A stretch of DNA of 64,000 nt. Source: Halobaculum saliterrae (GTDB lineage Archaea > Halobacteriota > Halobacteria > Halobacteriales > Haloferacaceae). The translations under genes and the position numbers were made by a program. The stretch is taken from positions 248,301-312,300 of the forward strand of contig NZ_WUUS01000001.1 in NCBI RefSeq assembly GCF_009831625.1, written 5' to 3'. The notes under the pieces are model-generated. The model made no database searches and had not been told where the DNA came from. It was given only the letters and a program-made list of their open reading frames with translations. Positions 34,654 to 43,630 of this stretch are shown here, piece after piece. The stretch's first letter is position 1, and each line of letters begins with the position of its first letter.

Positions 34654-35982
34654 ATGGACCTCGACGACGACCTCGCCGCGGCGGTCGGGCGCGCCTGGAC
34701 CGACACCGCACCGTGGGAGTTCATCACCGAGTTGACGGCGCTGGGGAGTCGGATGGGTGCGAGCGAGGGTGAGGCGCGCGCGGCCGACCTCGTCGCCGAG
34801 ACCTTCGAGGAGGTCGGACTCGACGGCGTTCGACGACAGCGGTTCGACGCGACCGAGTGGCGCCGCGGCGGGACGACGCTTCGACTCACCGCGCCCGCCG
34901 ACCGCGCGTTCGACGCCATCGCGCTGCCGTACAGCCCCGCGGGCGAGGCGTCGGGCGAGCTCGTCGACGTGGGCCACGGCACGCCCGAGGAGATCGAAGC
35001 GACCGACGTGGAGGGGAAGATCGCCGTCGCCTCGACGACGACGCCCGGGAACTCGCGGTTCATCCACCGGATGGAGAAGTTCGGCACCGCCGCGGAGGCG
35101 GGCGCGGACGGGTTCGTCTTCGTCAACCACGTCCCCGGACAGCTGCCGCCGACGGGGTCGCTCACCTTCGGGGAGGAGGCGTCGATCCCGGCGGTGGGCG
35201 TGAGCAAGGAGACGGGAGCGTGGCTCACCGAGTACGCCGGCGAGGGCGGGGAGGTCGACCTGTCGGTCGACGCCGAGACCGTGCAGGGGGAGTCACAGAA
35301 CGTCCTCGCGCGCACGGGGCCGGAGACCGACGAGTTCGTGCTCGTGCTCGCCCACTACGACGGCCACGACATCTCGGAGGGGGCGCTGGACAACGGCTGC
35401 GGCGTCGCGACGCTCGTCGTCGCCGCCCGCGTGCTCGCCGCCGCCGACCTCGACATCGGCGTCCGGTTCGCCGCCGTCGGCTGCGAGGAGACGGGACTGC
35501 TCGGCTCCGAGCACCTCGCGGAGACGACGGACCCGGACGGGGTGAAGGCCGTCGTCAACCTCGACGGAGCGGGTCGCTTCCGGGACCTGATCGCCATGAC
35601 ACACACTTCGGAGGCGACCGCGCGGGTGGCCCGGCGCGTGGGCGATCGGACGCGCCAGCCGGTGGACGTGCGCGAGGAGCCGCACCCCTTCTCCGACCAG
35701 TGGCCGTTCGTCCGGCGGGGGACGGCGGGGCTCCAACTGCACTCCGACTCCGGCGAGCGCGGCCGCGGGTGGGGGCACACCCACGCCGACACGCGGGACA
35801 AGGTCGACGACCGGTGCATCCGCGAGCACGGCGTCCTGGCGGCGCTCATGGTCCGCGAGCTGGCGGACGAGGCGACGGAGGTTCCGATCCTCGATCAGTA
35901 CGACCTGGAGGACGCGTTCCGCGAGGCCGACTTCGAACCGGGGATGAGGGCCGCCGGGCTGTGGCCCGAGGAGTGGGAGTGA
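34654..35982 (+). CDS. M28 family zinc aminopeptidase-like protein (paralogue)
   Basis: 442 residues. Metal-site motifs are VLAHYDGHDISEGALDNGCG (His, Asp), GCEETGLLGSEHLA (Glu-Glu), VNLDGAGRF (Asp) and GHTHADTRDKVDD (His). The N-terminal half with FIHRMEKFGTAAEAGADGFV and VNHVPGQLPPTG matches the protein at 4017-5366 in order and wording. I start at MDLDDDLAAA; an in-frame TTG 27 nt upstream is less likely. No signal peptide, so probably cytoplasmic. It ends 7 nt from the convergent truA. Confidence 0.9.
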   Translation: MDLDDDLAAAVGRAWTDTAPWEFITELTALGSRMGASEGEARAADLVAETFEEVGLDGVRRQRFDATEWRRGGTTLRLTAPADRAFDAIALPYSPAGEASGELVDVGHGTPEEIEATDVEGKIAVASTTTPGNSRFIHRMEKFGTAAEAGADGFVFVNHVPGQLPPTGSLTFGEEASIPAVGVSKETGAWLTEYAGEGGEVDLSVDAETVQGESQNVLARTGPETDEFVLVLAHYDGHDISEGALDNGCGVATLVVAARVLAAADLDIGVRFAAVGCEETGLLGSEHLAETTDPDGVKAVVNLDGAGRFRDLIAMTHTSEATARVARRVGDRTRQPVDVREEPHPFSDQWPFVRRGTAGLQLHSDSGERGRGWGHTHADTRDKVDDRCIREHGVLAALMVRELADEATEVPILDQYDLEDAFREADFEPGMRAAGLWPEEWE

Positions 35983-35989
35983 CCGCGGC

Positions 35990-36823
35990 TCACTCCGACG
36001 CCGCGGCGACCACGTCGTCGAACACTCGCCCCCGAGCGAGCGCGTCGGCGCGGCGCTCGGAGAACACCGCCCGAAGCGCCGCGACCGCCTCGGGGTCGGG
36101 CTCGAACTCGACGCCGGGGTAGGTCACGTCGGCGAGCACGAGCGGCTCGGGCGCCGCGGGGGCGACACCCGCCGGCCCCGACAGGGGTTCGTCGCCGAGC
36201 ACCGCCTCGACCCGGTCGAGTCCGGTGTCGCCGACGGCGACCCCGCGGACGACCGTCGCGAGCCGGCGGACGAACTCGCGTGGGAACCCCCCGGCGGCGA
36301 CCGTGAGCGTCAGGAACTCGCCGGCACCGGGCGCGTTCACGTCGGCCTCGTCGACCGTGATCGAGAGGTCGCGTCGAGTCTTCGGCCCGCGCGGATCGCT
36401 CGTGAGGTTGTGGACGTCGTGCTCGCCGGAGAGCGCCGCGGCGGCGTCGCGAGCGCGGTCGCTGTCGGCGCCGGGCGCGTGGAGGTGATACCGGTACGCC
36501 CGGCGGGCGGCGTCGTGGGTCGCGTGGAAGTCGGCGGACACGCCGGCGGCGGCCCACACCCGCACGCCGGCGGGGAGCTCGCTGGAGAACGCTCGCGGCG
36601 TGAGCCACTCGGGTGCATCGAAGGCGACCGTCTGGCGGACCGCCGAGACGCCGCGGTCGGTGCGGCCGGCGGCGGCGTACCCCGGCGGGGTGTCCGCATC
36701 GTGTGCGAGGACGTCGAGCGCACGGAGCGCGTCCAGCAGCGCGTCCTCGACGGTCGGCACGTCCGGCTGTCGCTGGAAGCCGAAGAACGGGCGGCCGTCG
36801 TAGGCGACGCGGTAGGCGCGCAT
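35990..36823 (-). CDS. truA: tRNA pseudouridine(38-40) synthase TruA
   Basis: 277 residues. The catalytic Asp is in AAGRTDRGVSAVRQ; the start MRAYRVAYDGRPFFGFQRQP and RRAYRYHLHAPG are typical. The enzyme modifies the anticodon arm at positions 38-40. C-terminal GGFPREFVRRLATVVRGVAV completes the fold. A TATA-like CGTATCACC lies about 27 nt before the ATG, favouring this start over the longer open frame. Confidence 0.95.
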   Translation of the reverse strand: MRAYRVAYDGRPFFGFQRQPDVPTVEDALLDALRALDVLAHDADTPPGYAAAGRTDRGVSAVRQTVAFDAPEWLTPRAFSSELPAGVRVWAAAGVSADFHATHDAARRAYRYHLHAPGADSDRARDAAAALSGEHDVHNLTSDPRGPKTRRDLSITVDEADVNAPGAGEFLTLTVAAGGFPREFVRRLATVVRGVAVGDTGLDRVEAVLGDEPLSGPAGVAPAAPEPLVLADVTYPGVEFEPDPEAVAALRAVFSERRADALARGRVFDDVVAAASE

Positions 36824-36881
36824 ACGTAGCTGAACGGACGTGGGGGTGATACGATCCCCGGACCCGGCGAGTTCGCTCCGT

Positions 36882-38270
36882 TCAGTTCGACGTCCACACC
36901 GCCTCCAGTGGGAGCGCGACCACCGACGCGTCGCCGGTCCCGACCAGCGCGACGTCGCCGGCCCGTTCGACCGTGAACAGGATCGCGTCGTCGCCGAAGG
37001 ACCGTCGGCGGGTCGCCTCGCCCGAGCCGGCGTCGACCGCGTACAGCGCACGCCCCTCGGCGAACCCCTCGACGACCGCGGTCCCCGTCGTCGCCGCGAC
37101 CGGCCACGCGTACCGCTCGCCGGGGTCGACCGACCAGCGGTGTGTCCCGTCGGGGAGCGAGAAGGCCTCCGCCGTCGACCCGCCGCCGCGCGTGTATAAC
37201 GCCTCTCTCGCTCCGTCGAGGAGGAGAGGATGGCCGCCGTGAACGTCCCGCCGCCACGCGACCGAACCGTCCTCCTTCAACGCCATCGTGACGTCTCCCG
37301 CGGCGTACAACCGTTCTCGCTCACGGTCGAGGAGGACGTCTCGGATCCGGCGTCGGTCGCCCCAGTCGCGCGTGCCGTCGAGGGCGTACCCGCGGAGGGG
37401 ACGAAGGGACCCGTCGCCCTCGCCGAGGAAGAACACTCGGTCGGCGGTCGCCTCGACGGCGGTCCCGGCGATGCCCGTGTCGACGGCGAACCGCTCGTCC
37501 CCCTCCGGCGTGAGGCCGACGAGCCGCGTGCCCGCGGCGACGAAGACGCCGGCAGGGGAGACGGCCACGTCGCCGACGCCGGCGAACTGTCGCGACCAGC
37601 GGACCGTCCCGTCGGCGACGTCCACCGCCAGCAGGTCGCTCGTCAGCGGCTCCTCGGGCGTGTCGTGGGAGTGCTCGGGCGCGAAGAACTCCAGCGAAGT
37701 GACGTACGCCGTCCCGTCGCGGACGCCGCGAACTGCGAGCTTCCGCTCGCGGCGCAGGGGCCACGTCACCTCCCCGGTCGCCCGGTCGAGCGCGCGGAGG
37801 GCGGTCCACTCGTTCCGGTCGGCGTGGCCCGTCACCGCGAACACCCTGTCGTCGGTGACGGTAACGCCCCACTGGTCGTCGCCGTCGTTCGGCTCCGCGT
37901 AGGCTTGGCCCTCCAGTTCGCCCGGCGTCGGCGTGCGCCACAGTTCCGTTCCGTCGGCCGGGTCGAGCGCGGCGACGGCGCTCGGACCGCCCTCGTTCGA
38001 CAGCGAGGCGTACACCGTTCCGTCGTGGGTGTCGAGGCCGAGGACGTGTCGCTCCTCGACCGTCCGGGTCCACGCCGGCTGCCAGTCGGGGAGGTCCTCC
38101 GGGGGCGTTCGGTCGGTCGGCGAGTCGGGTCGCGAGTCCGGCGACGCCGATCGCTCGGTCGGCGTCGGCGAATCGGTCGACCCGTCCGGTCCGGCGGTTC
38201 GATCGGCACAGCCGGCGGCAGGGAGGAGAGCCACACCGGCGAGTCGCAGCGCAGTTCTGCGGGAGACCAT
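36882..38270 (-). CDS. PQQ-binding-like beta-propeller lipoprotein
   Basis: 462 residues. A Tat lipoprotein signal (MVSRRTALRLAGVALLPAAG, then Cys) is followed by a Ser/Thr/Pro/Asp-rich tether to about residue 60. The rest is a WD/PQQ-like propeller with repeated blade motifs: VAALDPADGTELWRT, ALDRATGEVTWPLRR, AVDVADGTVRWSRQF and YAVDAGSGEATRRR. Probably membrane-anchored on the outside. Such proteins act as assembly scaffolds (BamB-like) or quinoprotein-like binders; no cofactor residues can be confirmed. Confidence 0.87.
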   Translation of the reverse strand: MVSRRTALRLAGVALLPAAGCADRTAGPDGSTDSPTPTERSASPDSRPDSPTDRTPPEDLPDWQPAWTRTVEERHVLGLDTHDGTVYASLSNEGGPSAVAALDPADGTELWRTPTPGELEGQAYAEPNDGDDQWGVTVTDDRVFAVTGHADRNEWTALRALDRATGEVTWPLRRERKLAVRGVRDGTAYVTSLEFFAPEHSHDTPEEPLTSDLLAVDVADGTVRWSRQFAGVGDVAVSPAGVFVAAGTRLVGLTPEGDERFAVDTGIAGTAVEATADRVFFLGEGDGSLRPLRGYALDGTRDWGDRRRIRDVLLDRERERLYAAGDVTMALKEDGSVAWRRDVHGGHPLLLDGAREALYTRGGGSTAEAFSLPDGTHRWSVDPGERYAWPVAATTGTAVVEGFAEGRALYAVDAGSGEATRRRSFGDDAILFTVERAGDVALVGTGDASVVALPLEAVWTSN

Positions 38271-38385
38271 GCGGGGACCCCGTGTCCCGCACCTCATAAG
38301 CTTTCTACGGGAGCAGGGGGAGTCGGTCCAAGCCCGGTACGACGTGGTCGGGAACCCGGGACCGGCCGCCCGATCCGGACGGGCG

Positions 38386-39702
38386 TTACGCGAAGTCGTC
38401 GAACGTCGGGCGGTCGGACTCGCCCGGGAACTCGTCGACCGGCGCGGTCGTCTGGTCGCCGGAGGCCATGTCCTTCAGCGTCACCTCGTCGTTCGCGAGG
38501 TCCTGCTCGCCGACGATGACGACCGTCTCGGCGTTGATCGAGTCGGCGTAGTTCAGCTGCGCGCCGAAGCTGCGGTCGGAGACGTCCGACTCGACGACGT
38601 GGCCGCGGCCCCGGAGGTCGCGGGCGATCCGGGCGGCCGTCGTCCGGGTGTCGCCCACCTGCAGCACGTAGTAGTCCGTCTCGATGGCCGCCTCCGGAGC
38701 GACGCCCGCACGTTCTAGAAGGAGCCCGAGCGGCGCGTGTCCGGGGGCGACGCCGACGGCGGGCGTGGGCTGGCCGCCGAACTCCTCGATGAGGTCGTCG
38801 TAGCGGCCGCCGCCGAAGACGGATCGACCGATCTCGCCGGTCGCGTCGAAGCACTCGAAGACGGCGCCGGTGTAGTAGTCCAGCCCGCGAGCGGTGCGAA
38901 GCGAGAGGTCGCAGTGCTCGCCGACGCCGAGGTCGTCGGCCGCCGCGAGGACGGCCCGGAGGTTCTCGACCGCGTCCGCGAGGTCCTCGGAGCCGGACGC
39001 GAAGTCGGTGAGTTCGTCGAGGTCGGCGGGGTCGTCGACGCCGAGCAGGTCGTCGAACTCGCGCGCCTCGTCGAACCCGAGGCCCGCGTCGTTGAGCAGG
39101 TCGAGGTACTCGTTCTCGTCGACCTTCTCGGACTTGTCGACCGCGCGGATCGCCGCCCGAACGTCCACGTCGTCACCGAACGAGCGCAGCAGCGACCCGA
39201 GGATGTCGCGGTGGCTGACGCGGAACTCGAAGTCGTCGGCCGACAGGCCGAGTTCGGTCAGGGCGTCGGCCGCGGTCGCGAGCACCTCGGCGTCCGCGGC
39301 GGGTTCGGCCGACCCGAAGACGTCGATGTTCGTCTGATAGAACTCCCGGAAGCGGCCCTGCTGAACGGCCTCGTAGCGCCAGAACGGGCGCGTCGAGAAC
39401 CACTTCACCGGCTTGGACAGCTCCTGCGCCTTCGCGGCGTACATCCGCGCGACAGTGGGCGTCAGCTCCGGCGCGAGCGTGACGTGGCGGCCGCCGTGGT
39501 CCTCGAAGGCGTACAGCTCGTCGACGATGTCGTCGCCGGACTTGTCCGTCCACATCTCCGCCGGCTCCAGCCGGGGCGTGTCGATCTCGCGGAAGCCGTA
39601 GCCGCGCGCGACCGACTCCAGCGTGTCGGTCACCTCGCGGCGGACGGCCATCTCGGGGGGGTAGAAGTCGCGGAACCCCTTCAGGCGCTCGTACGTTGGC
39701 AT
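38386..39702 (-). CDS. hisS: Histidyl-tRNA synthetase
   Basis: 438-residue class II synthetase. Motif 1 starts after RLKGFRDFYPPEMAVRREV; motif 2 shows FSTRPFWRYEAVQQGRFREF; the histidine-binding motif is LDYYTGAVFECFD, and motif 3 is FGGGRYDDLIEEFGG followed by AVGVAPG. A C-terminal anticodon-binding domain runs from about residue 340. The start ATG gives the normal length. Confidence 0.96.
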   Translation of the reverse strand: MPTYERLKGFRDFYPPEMAVRREVTDTLESVARGYGFREIDTPRLEPAEMWTDKSGDDIVDELYAFEDHGGRHVTLAPELTPTVARMYAAKAQELSKPVKWFSTRPFWRYEAVQQGRFREFYQTNIDVFGSAEPAADAEVLATAADALTELGLSADDFEFRVSHRDILGSLLRSFGDDVDVRAAIRAVDKSEKVDENEYLDLLNDAGLGFDEAREFDDLLGVDDPADLDELTDFASGSEDLADAVENLRAVLAAADDLGVGEHCDLSLRTARGLDYYTGAVFECFDATGEIGRSVFGGGRYDDLIEEFGGQPTPAVGVAPGHAPLGLLLERAGVAPEAAIETDYYVLQVGDTRTTAARIARDLRGRGHVVESDVSDRSFGAQLNYADSINAETVVIVGEQDLANDEVTLKDMASGDQTTAPVDEFPGESDRPTFDDFA

Positions 39703-39782
39703 TACCGGGTACCTCGCGCGTCCGGGAGTTTAACCCCGTGGTTCGCCGTCGCGGTCGGAGCGGTCCCCCGGCCGATCCGCGC

Positions 39783-40676
39783 TCACACCGCGAGCAGCCC
39801 GACGCCGACGACCGCGAGCGCGGCGGCGACGAGGCGGGTGCCGAGCCGGCGCTCTCCGAGGAACACGCCGCCGAGCACGACCGCGACGACCGCCTGCGTG
39901 TTGATCACCGGCGAGGCGATGCTCGCGGGAAGGGCGGCGAACGCGACGCTCGTGAGGTGTTCGGCCGTCGCGACGACCAGCCCGAGCGCGAGAAACGTCG
40001 GCACCGGCGTCTCCCACGACCGGGGGCCGCGCCAGTCGCGGACGGCGAGCGGGAGGAGGACGAGCAACACCCCGCCGAGCACCAGCACCACGAGCGCCTC
40101 CGGCGGGAGGCCGACGCGGTCGAGGACGGCGCGTTTGGAAACGTCGCCGACGGCGTAGGCGACCGCCGACAGCAGCGCGAGCTGTGCGGGGCGAGCGGAG
40201 ATCGCCCGTCGGAACGGTTCGAGCGGGTCGCCGCCGTGGTAGTTCGCGACGTACACCGCGGCGGTAACGACGGCGATGCCCGCGAACGCCAGCGCCGGGA
40301 GGTCGGCGCCGAGGAGGAGCAGCTCCAGCGGCAGGACGAACACGGGGACGACCTTGTTGATCGGCGTGACGTACGATACCTCGCCGAGCGCGAGCGCGTT
40401 CACGAACAGAACGAAGCCGACGCCGACGCCCAGCACGGCGCCGGCGAGTGCGAGTACCGCGGGCACGCCGAGGGTCGCCGGGTGCGGGAGCGCGTCGGCC
40501 GACAGCCGGGTGATGACGACGGGGGCGTACCACGCCAGCGCGCAGACGTTGACGAGGACCGTGAGCACGGTCGCGGGGACGCCCGCGACGTAGCGCTTCA
40601 GCGCGAAGAGATAGACGCCCCACAGCACCGCGGCCGCGACGGCGACGGCGATGCCGGGGGAGACGAGTGCGGACAC
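39783..40676 (-). CDS. DMT superfamily (EamA-like) transporter
   Basis: 297 residues from a GTG. About ten hydrophobic segments in two repeated halves, as in EamA carriers: IAVAVAAAVLWGVYLFALKR begins the first, and AQLALLSAVAYAVGDVSKRA the second. The end TQAVVAVVLGGVFLGERRLG is the usual EamA C-terminal motif. Substrate unknown. Upstream in-frame codons to 40739 look non-coding. Confidence 0.85.
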   Translation of the reverse strand: MSALVSPGIAVAVAAAVLWGVYLFALKRYVAGVPATVLTVLVNVCALAWYAPVVITRLSADALPHPATLGVPAVLALAGAVLGVGVGFVLFVNALALGEVSYVTPINKVVPVFVLPLELLLLGADLPALAFAGIAVVTAAVYVANYHGGDPLEPFRRAISARPAQLALLSAVAYAVGDVSKRAVLDRVGLPPEALVVLVLGGVLLVLLPLAVRDWRGPRSWETPVPTFLALGLVVATAEHLTSVAFAALPASIASPVINTQAVVAVVLGGVFLGERRLGTRLVAAALAVVGVGLLAV

Positions 40677-40765
40677 GGTTCGGGGTCGACGGTCGGCGGT
40701 GAAAACGCCGCGGATGACGGCGCGCCGGGCGGGCGGCACCGAGGGGAAGAGTCAGTGTGGCCGAC

Positions 40766-41356
40766 TCAGCGTTTCCCGCGCACGTACGTCTGTTCGTGTT
40801 CGGGGAACACCTCGGCGACCGCGTCGTCGCCGGCCTCCTCGCGGAGGAGGGCGCGGAGTTCCCCCTCGTAGTCGGCCTTCGGTACCTCCTCGGAGGGCCC
40901 CGACTCCACGTCGAGCGTGGCGTCGACGAGGCGGTCGACGGCGCCGCGACCGAACCCGGAGAGGGGCGAGATGTAGTCGACGCCGTGGCGGTCCTCCAGC
41001 GACTGGGCGAACGCCCGAGAGACAGAGGGGACGCGGTCGTCGCGGCGGGTGCCGTCGGCGACCGCGTCCACGTCGCGGGAGGCGACCGACTCCAGCGCGT
41101 GTTCGTGGACGCGCTGGATCCCGTTGCGGGGGAAGCCGTCCGCGCGCATCGTTTCGACGGCCTCCAAGGCGACCTCGCGGTCGAGGTCGTGGGTGTCGAA
41201 CGGGAAGCCGAGCGCCTCCGCGGCCCGGCGGGCGTGCTCGTGGTCGTCGGTCACGCCGAAGTGGGCGGTGACGAGCGTCACGTCGTAGAATCGGTCGAGG
41301 ACGAGCGCGGCGAGCGAGGAGTCCTTCCCGCCGCTGTAGCAGAGCGCGAGGTCCAC
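40766..41356 (-). CDS. PP-loop ATPase-like protein
   Basis: 196 residues of the adenine-nucleotide alpha-hydrolase (PP-loop) superfamily, with the ATP-pyrophosphate loop CYSGGKDSSLAALVL at residues 6-20. Other blocks are THDLDREVALEAVETM and DAVADGTRRDDRVPSVSRAF, then YISPLSGFGRGAVDRLV. It resembles a small haloarchaeal family tentatively recalled as DUF7411. A tRNA- or amide-forming role is possible but not shown. It starts 7 nt after the PDCD5-like gene ends, in a likely operon with rps19e. Confidence 0.82.
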   Translation of the reverse strand: MDLALCYSGGKDSSLAALVLDRFYDVTLVTAHFGVTDDHEHARRAAEALGFPFDTHDLDREVALEAVETMRADGFPRNGIQRVHEHALESVASRDVDAVADGTRRDDRVPSVSRAFAQSLEDRHGVDYISPLSGFGRGAVDRLVDATLDVESGPSEEVPKADYEGELRALLREEAGDDAVAEVFPEHEQTYVRGKR

Positions 41357-41363
41357 GCGTGCG

Positions 41364-41720
41364 TCAGCGGCGGCGGATGTCGAAACTCTTCTGGTCCGGC
41401 TGCAGCTCGCGCAGCAGCTCCTTCATCTGGTCCTCGTCGATGCGGCCGTTCACTCGGCCGCTGCGCGCCAGCGCCGTGACCTGCTGTTTCACCTTCGCGG
41501 CGAAGTCGGGCTTGCTCATCTCGACGGCGTTGAGCCGCTGGCGGGCGCCGTCGGTGAGGTACTGCTTGAGCATCGCCTCCTGCTGGCGCTCGGCCTGCTC
41601 CTGGGCGGCCTGCTGTGCCTCCGCGTCTCCCTGCCCCTGTCCCTGTGCCTGCTCCTGGAGCTCCTGCATCTTCTGCTCGCGCAGTTCCTCCAGCCGCTCG
41701 TCGTCGGGATTCTCGCTCAT
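41364..41720 (-). CDS. PDCD5-like DNA-binding protein
   Basis: 118 residues of the archaeal PDCD5/TFAR19 family. A long Gln/Glu-rich helix ([20 protein letters not shown]) is followed by the conserved core [20 protein letters not shown], then [20 protein letters not shown] and the basic end KSFDIRRR. It is small, helical and nucleic-acid binding. It sits between S19e and the PP-loop gene, the usual archaeal arrangement. Confidence 0.93.
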   Translation of the reverse strand: MSENPDDERLEELREQKMQELQEQAQGQGQGDAEAQQAAQEQAERQQEAMLKQYLTDGARQRLNAVEMSKPDFAAKVKQQVTALARSGRVNGRIDEDQMKELLRELQPDQKSFDIRRR

Positions 41721-41855
41721 GTCAAGCCGAGGTTGCCGCCGAGCGGTCAAAACGGTTGTGGGTGCCGGGAGCACGGCGATATCCGGCGGGGAACCGGCGA
41801 CGACGCCGTCGCTGGCGATGCGGAGGTCGGAGAGCTCGTCCGCGTATCCGGCCGG

Positions 41856-42311
41856 TTACGCGTAGCGCTCGAGCTCGGGGCGGTCGAGCTCCTCGAGCAC
41901 GTCGCCGGCGACCTCGTCGAGGAACGAGCGACCGTCTTCGGTGACGCGGCGACCCTCGCCCTGCGCTGTCTCGACGAGCCCCTCGTCCTCCAGCTGCTGG
42001 AGCGCGACACGGATGATCTTCCGGGAGCCGCCCTCGTGGTTCGGGGGGGAGACGACGTAGCGGTTCGAGCCGCGCTTGGCGCCGCCGTACTCGGTGGCGA
42101 GGCGCTCGACGCCGATGGGGCCGCGGTCGGCGACCTTGCGCAGCAGCGAGGCCGCACGGCGGAACCAGAAGTCCTCCTGCTGGGGCGGGAGGTCTCGGCT
42201 CTGTCCGGACTTGGTGAACTGCACCCACTCCGGCTGCTCGATGCGATCCTCCAGTCGAACGGCGACCTCGTCGTTGAGGTCCGCCGCCGGGACGTCGTAG
42301 AGGGTAACCAT
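41856..42311 (-). CDS. rps19e: 30S ribosomal protein S19e
   Basis: 151 residues. Start MVTLYDVPAADLNDEVAVRL, core DFWFRRAASLLRKVADRGPI and YGGAKRGSNRYVVSP, then IIRVALQQLEDEGLVETAQG, all typical of archaeal S19e, a small-subunit protein needed for late 16S maturation. It leads a unit with the PDCD5-like gene 135 nt downstream. Confidence 0.96.
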   Translation of the reverse strand: MVTLYDVPAADLNDEVAVRLEDRIEQPEWVQFTKSGQSRDLPPQQEDFWFRRAASLLRKVADRGPIGVERLATEYGGAKRGSNRYVVSPPNHEGGSRKIIRVALQQLEDEGLVETAQGEGRRVTEDGRSFLDEVAGDVLEELDRPELERYA

Positions 42312-42471
42312 ACGGGCGATTTCACCGTCGTTCCGTTTAAAGCCGTCGTATCACCCGCCGCGTGTGAGGCGTCCCCGCGGTCGTGCCGACGCGGTTCCGA
42401 GGCGTCGCTCGTCGATCCGTGACCGGGTTCGATCCGCGACCGGTGTCGGTCCGCGGCTGCTCGGTCGGCGA

Positions 42472-43500
42472 CTACCCGACGCTGTCGACGCCGATCACGC
42501 TCACGACCGTCCCGCCGATGATCACCGGGACCCAGTAGACCGCACTGCGATAGATGACGACGGCGCCCAGCGCCGCCGTCGCGGGGACGGAGATCGACGG
42601 GAGCGCCGCGAGCACGGCCACGAGCACCGCCTCGATGCCGCCCGCGCCGCCCGGAAGCGGGGTGACGCCCGCGATCGCGCCCATCGGCACGACGAACAGC
42701 ATCGCCGAGAACGGTACCGGCTGACCGATCGCCATGAACGCGAGGTAGAGGGCGACCATCTGGAGAACCCAGCCGAGCGTCGACGCCGCGAGCGACACCA
42801 CGATGCCGGTGCGGTCGGTGGCGACGCGCTCGATGGCGCCGAAGAAGTGGCCGATACGAGACTCGACCGACTCCTCGGTCGGGGGGGAGAACACCGGGAG
42901 GAAACCGGCGATCCGGCGGATCAGCGGGACGAACGTGCCGACGACGCGCACCTCGAGCGCGTAGCGGTTGCGCCAGCCGAGGTAGACGAGCCCGGGAACG
43001 ACCAGCGCGAGCGCGACGACGACGCCCGTCGCCAGCTGGAGACGGGTTCCGAACGTCGTCTCGGTGGCGAAGTACGCCGCGCCGACGAGCGCGAGCGTGA
43101 TGGAGGGAACGAAGTTGAGCGTGTCGACGCTCGCGATCGCTGCGAGGCCCCGCTCGTACTCGGTGTCCGCCACCTTCGCGATGAGCAGGGCGGTGACGGG
43201 CTCGCCCCCCGCCTGACCGAACGGCGTGACGTTGTTCGAGAACATCGCGCCGTTGAACACGAGGAACGACCGAACGACCGACAGCCGGATACCGAGCACG
43301 CCGAGGACGGTTCTGAGCGCGATCGACCAGGCGACGAGCCACCCGAGCGTAGCGAGCACGACGAGCCCGACCGTCTCGATCGAGGCCCGCCGGAGCACGT
43401 CGAGGAGGTCGCCGACGCCGACCAGATACAGGAGCGCGCCGAGGACCGCGAACGCGCCGAGAAACCCCACGACGGTGGCGCGTAGCTGGTCCGAATCCAT
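42472..43500 (-). CDS. AglD/flippase-like integral membrane protein (LPG synthase TM family)
   Basis: 342 residues, eight or so hydrophobic segments, of the lysylphosphatidylglycerol synthase transmembrane/UPF0104 family. Landmarks are SFLVFNGAMFSNNVTPFGQA and the C-terminal GAIAGVTPLPGGAGGIEAVL, the family signature. Members act in lipid-linked sugar handling, for example with dolichol-phosphate. Start chosen at MDSDQLRATV; the longer frame upstream lacks support. It is divergent from thiL across a 130-nt gap. Confidence 0.88.
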   Translation of the reverse strand: MDSDQLRATVVGFLGAFAVLGALLYLVGVGDLLDVLRRASIETVGLVVLATLGWLVAWSIALRTVLGVLGIRLSVVRSFLVFNGAMFSNNVTPFGQAGGEPVTALLIAKVADTEYERGLAAIASVDTLNFVPSITLALVGAAYFATETTFGTRLQLATGVVVALALVVPGLVYLGWRNRYALEVRVVGTFVPLIRRIAGFLPVFSPPTEESVESRIGHFFGAIERVATDRTGIVVSLAASTLGWVLQMVALYLAFMAIGQPVPFSAMLFVVPMGAIAGVTPLPGGAGGIEAVLVAVLAALPSISVPATAALGAVVIYRSAVYWVPVIIGGTVVSVIGVDSVG

Positions 43501-43630
43501 ACCCGGACGGTCGCCCGGCGACCGCTTCAAGCCTCCGAAACCGTGGGGCCGCGGTGTCGCGGCTCCGCGGCGCGGTCGCCGACGCGGGCGCCCCGAAGGG
43601 AAACACCGTAGGTGTCGGCGCGGAAACGGG

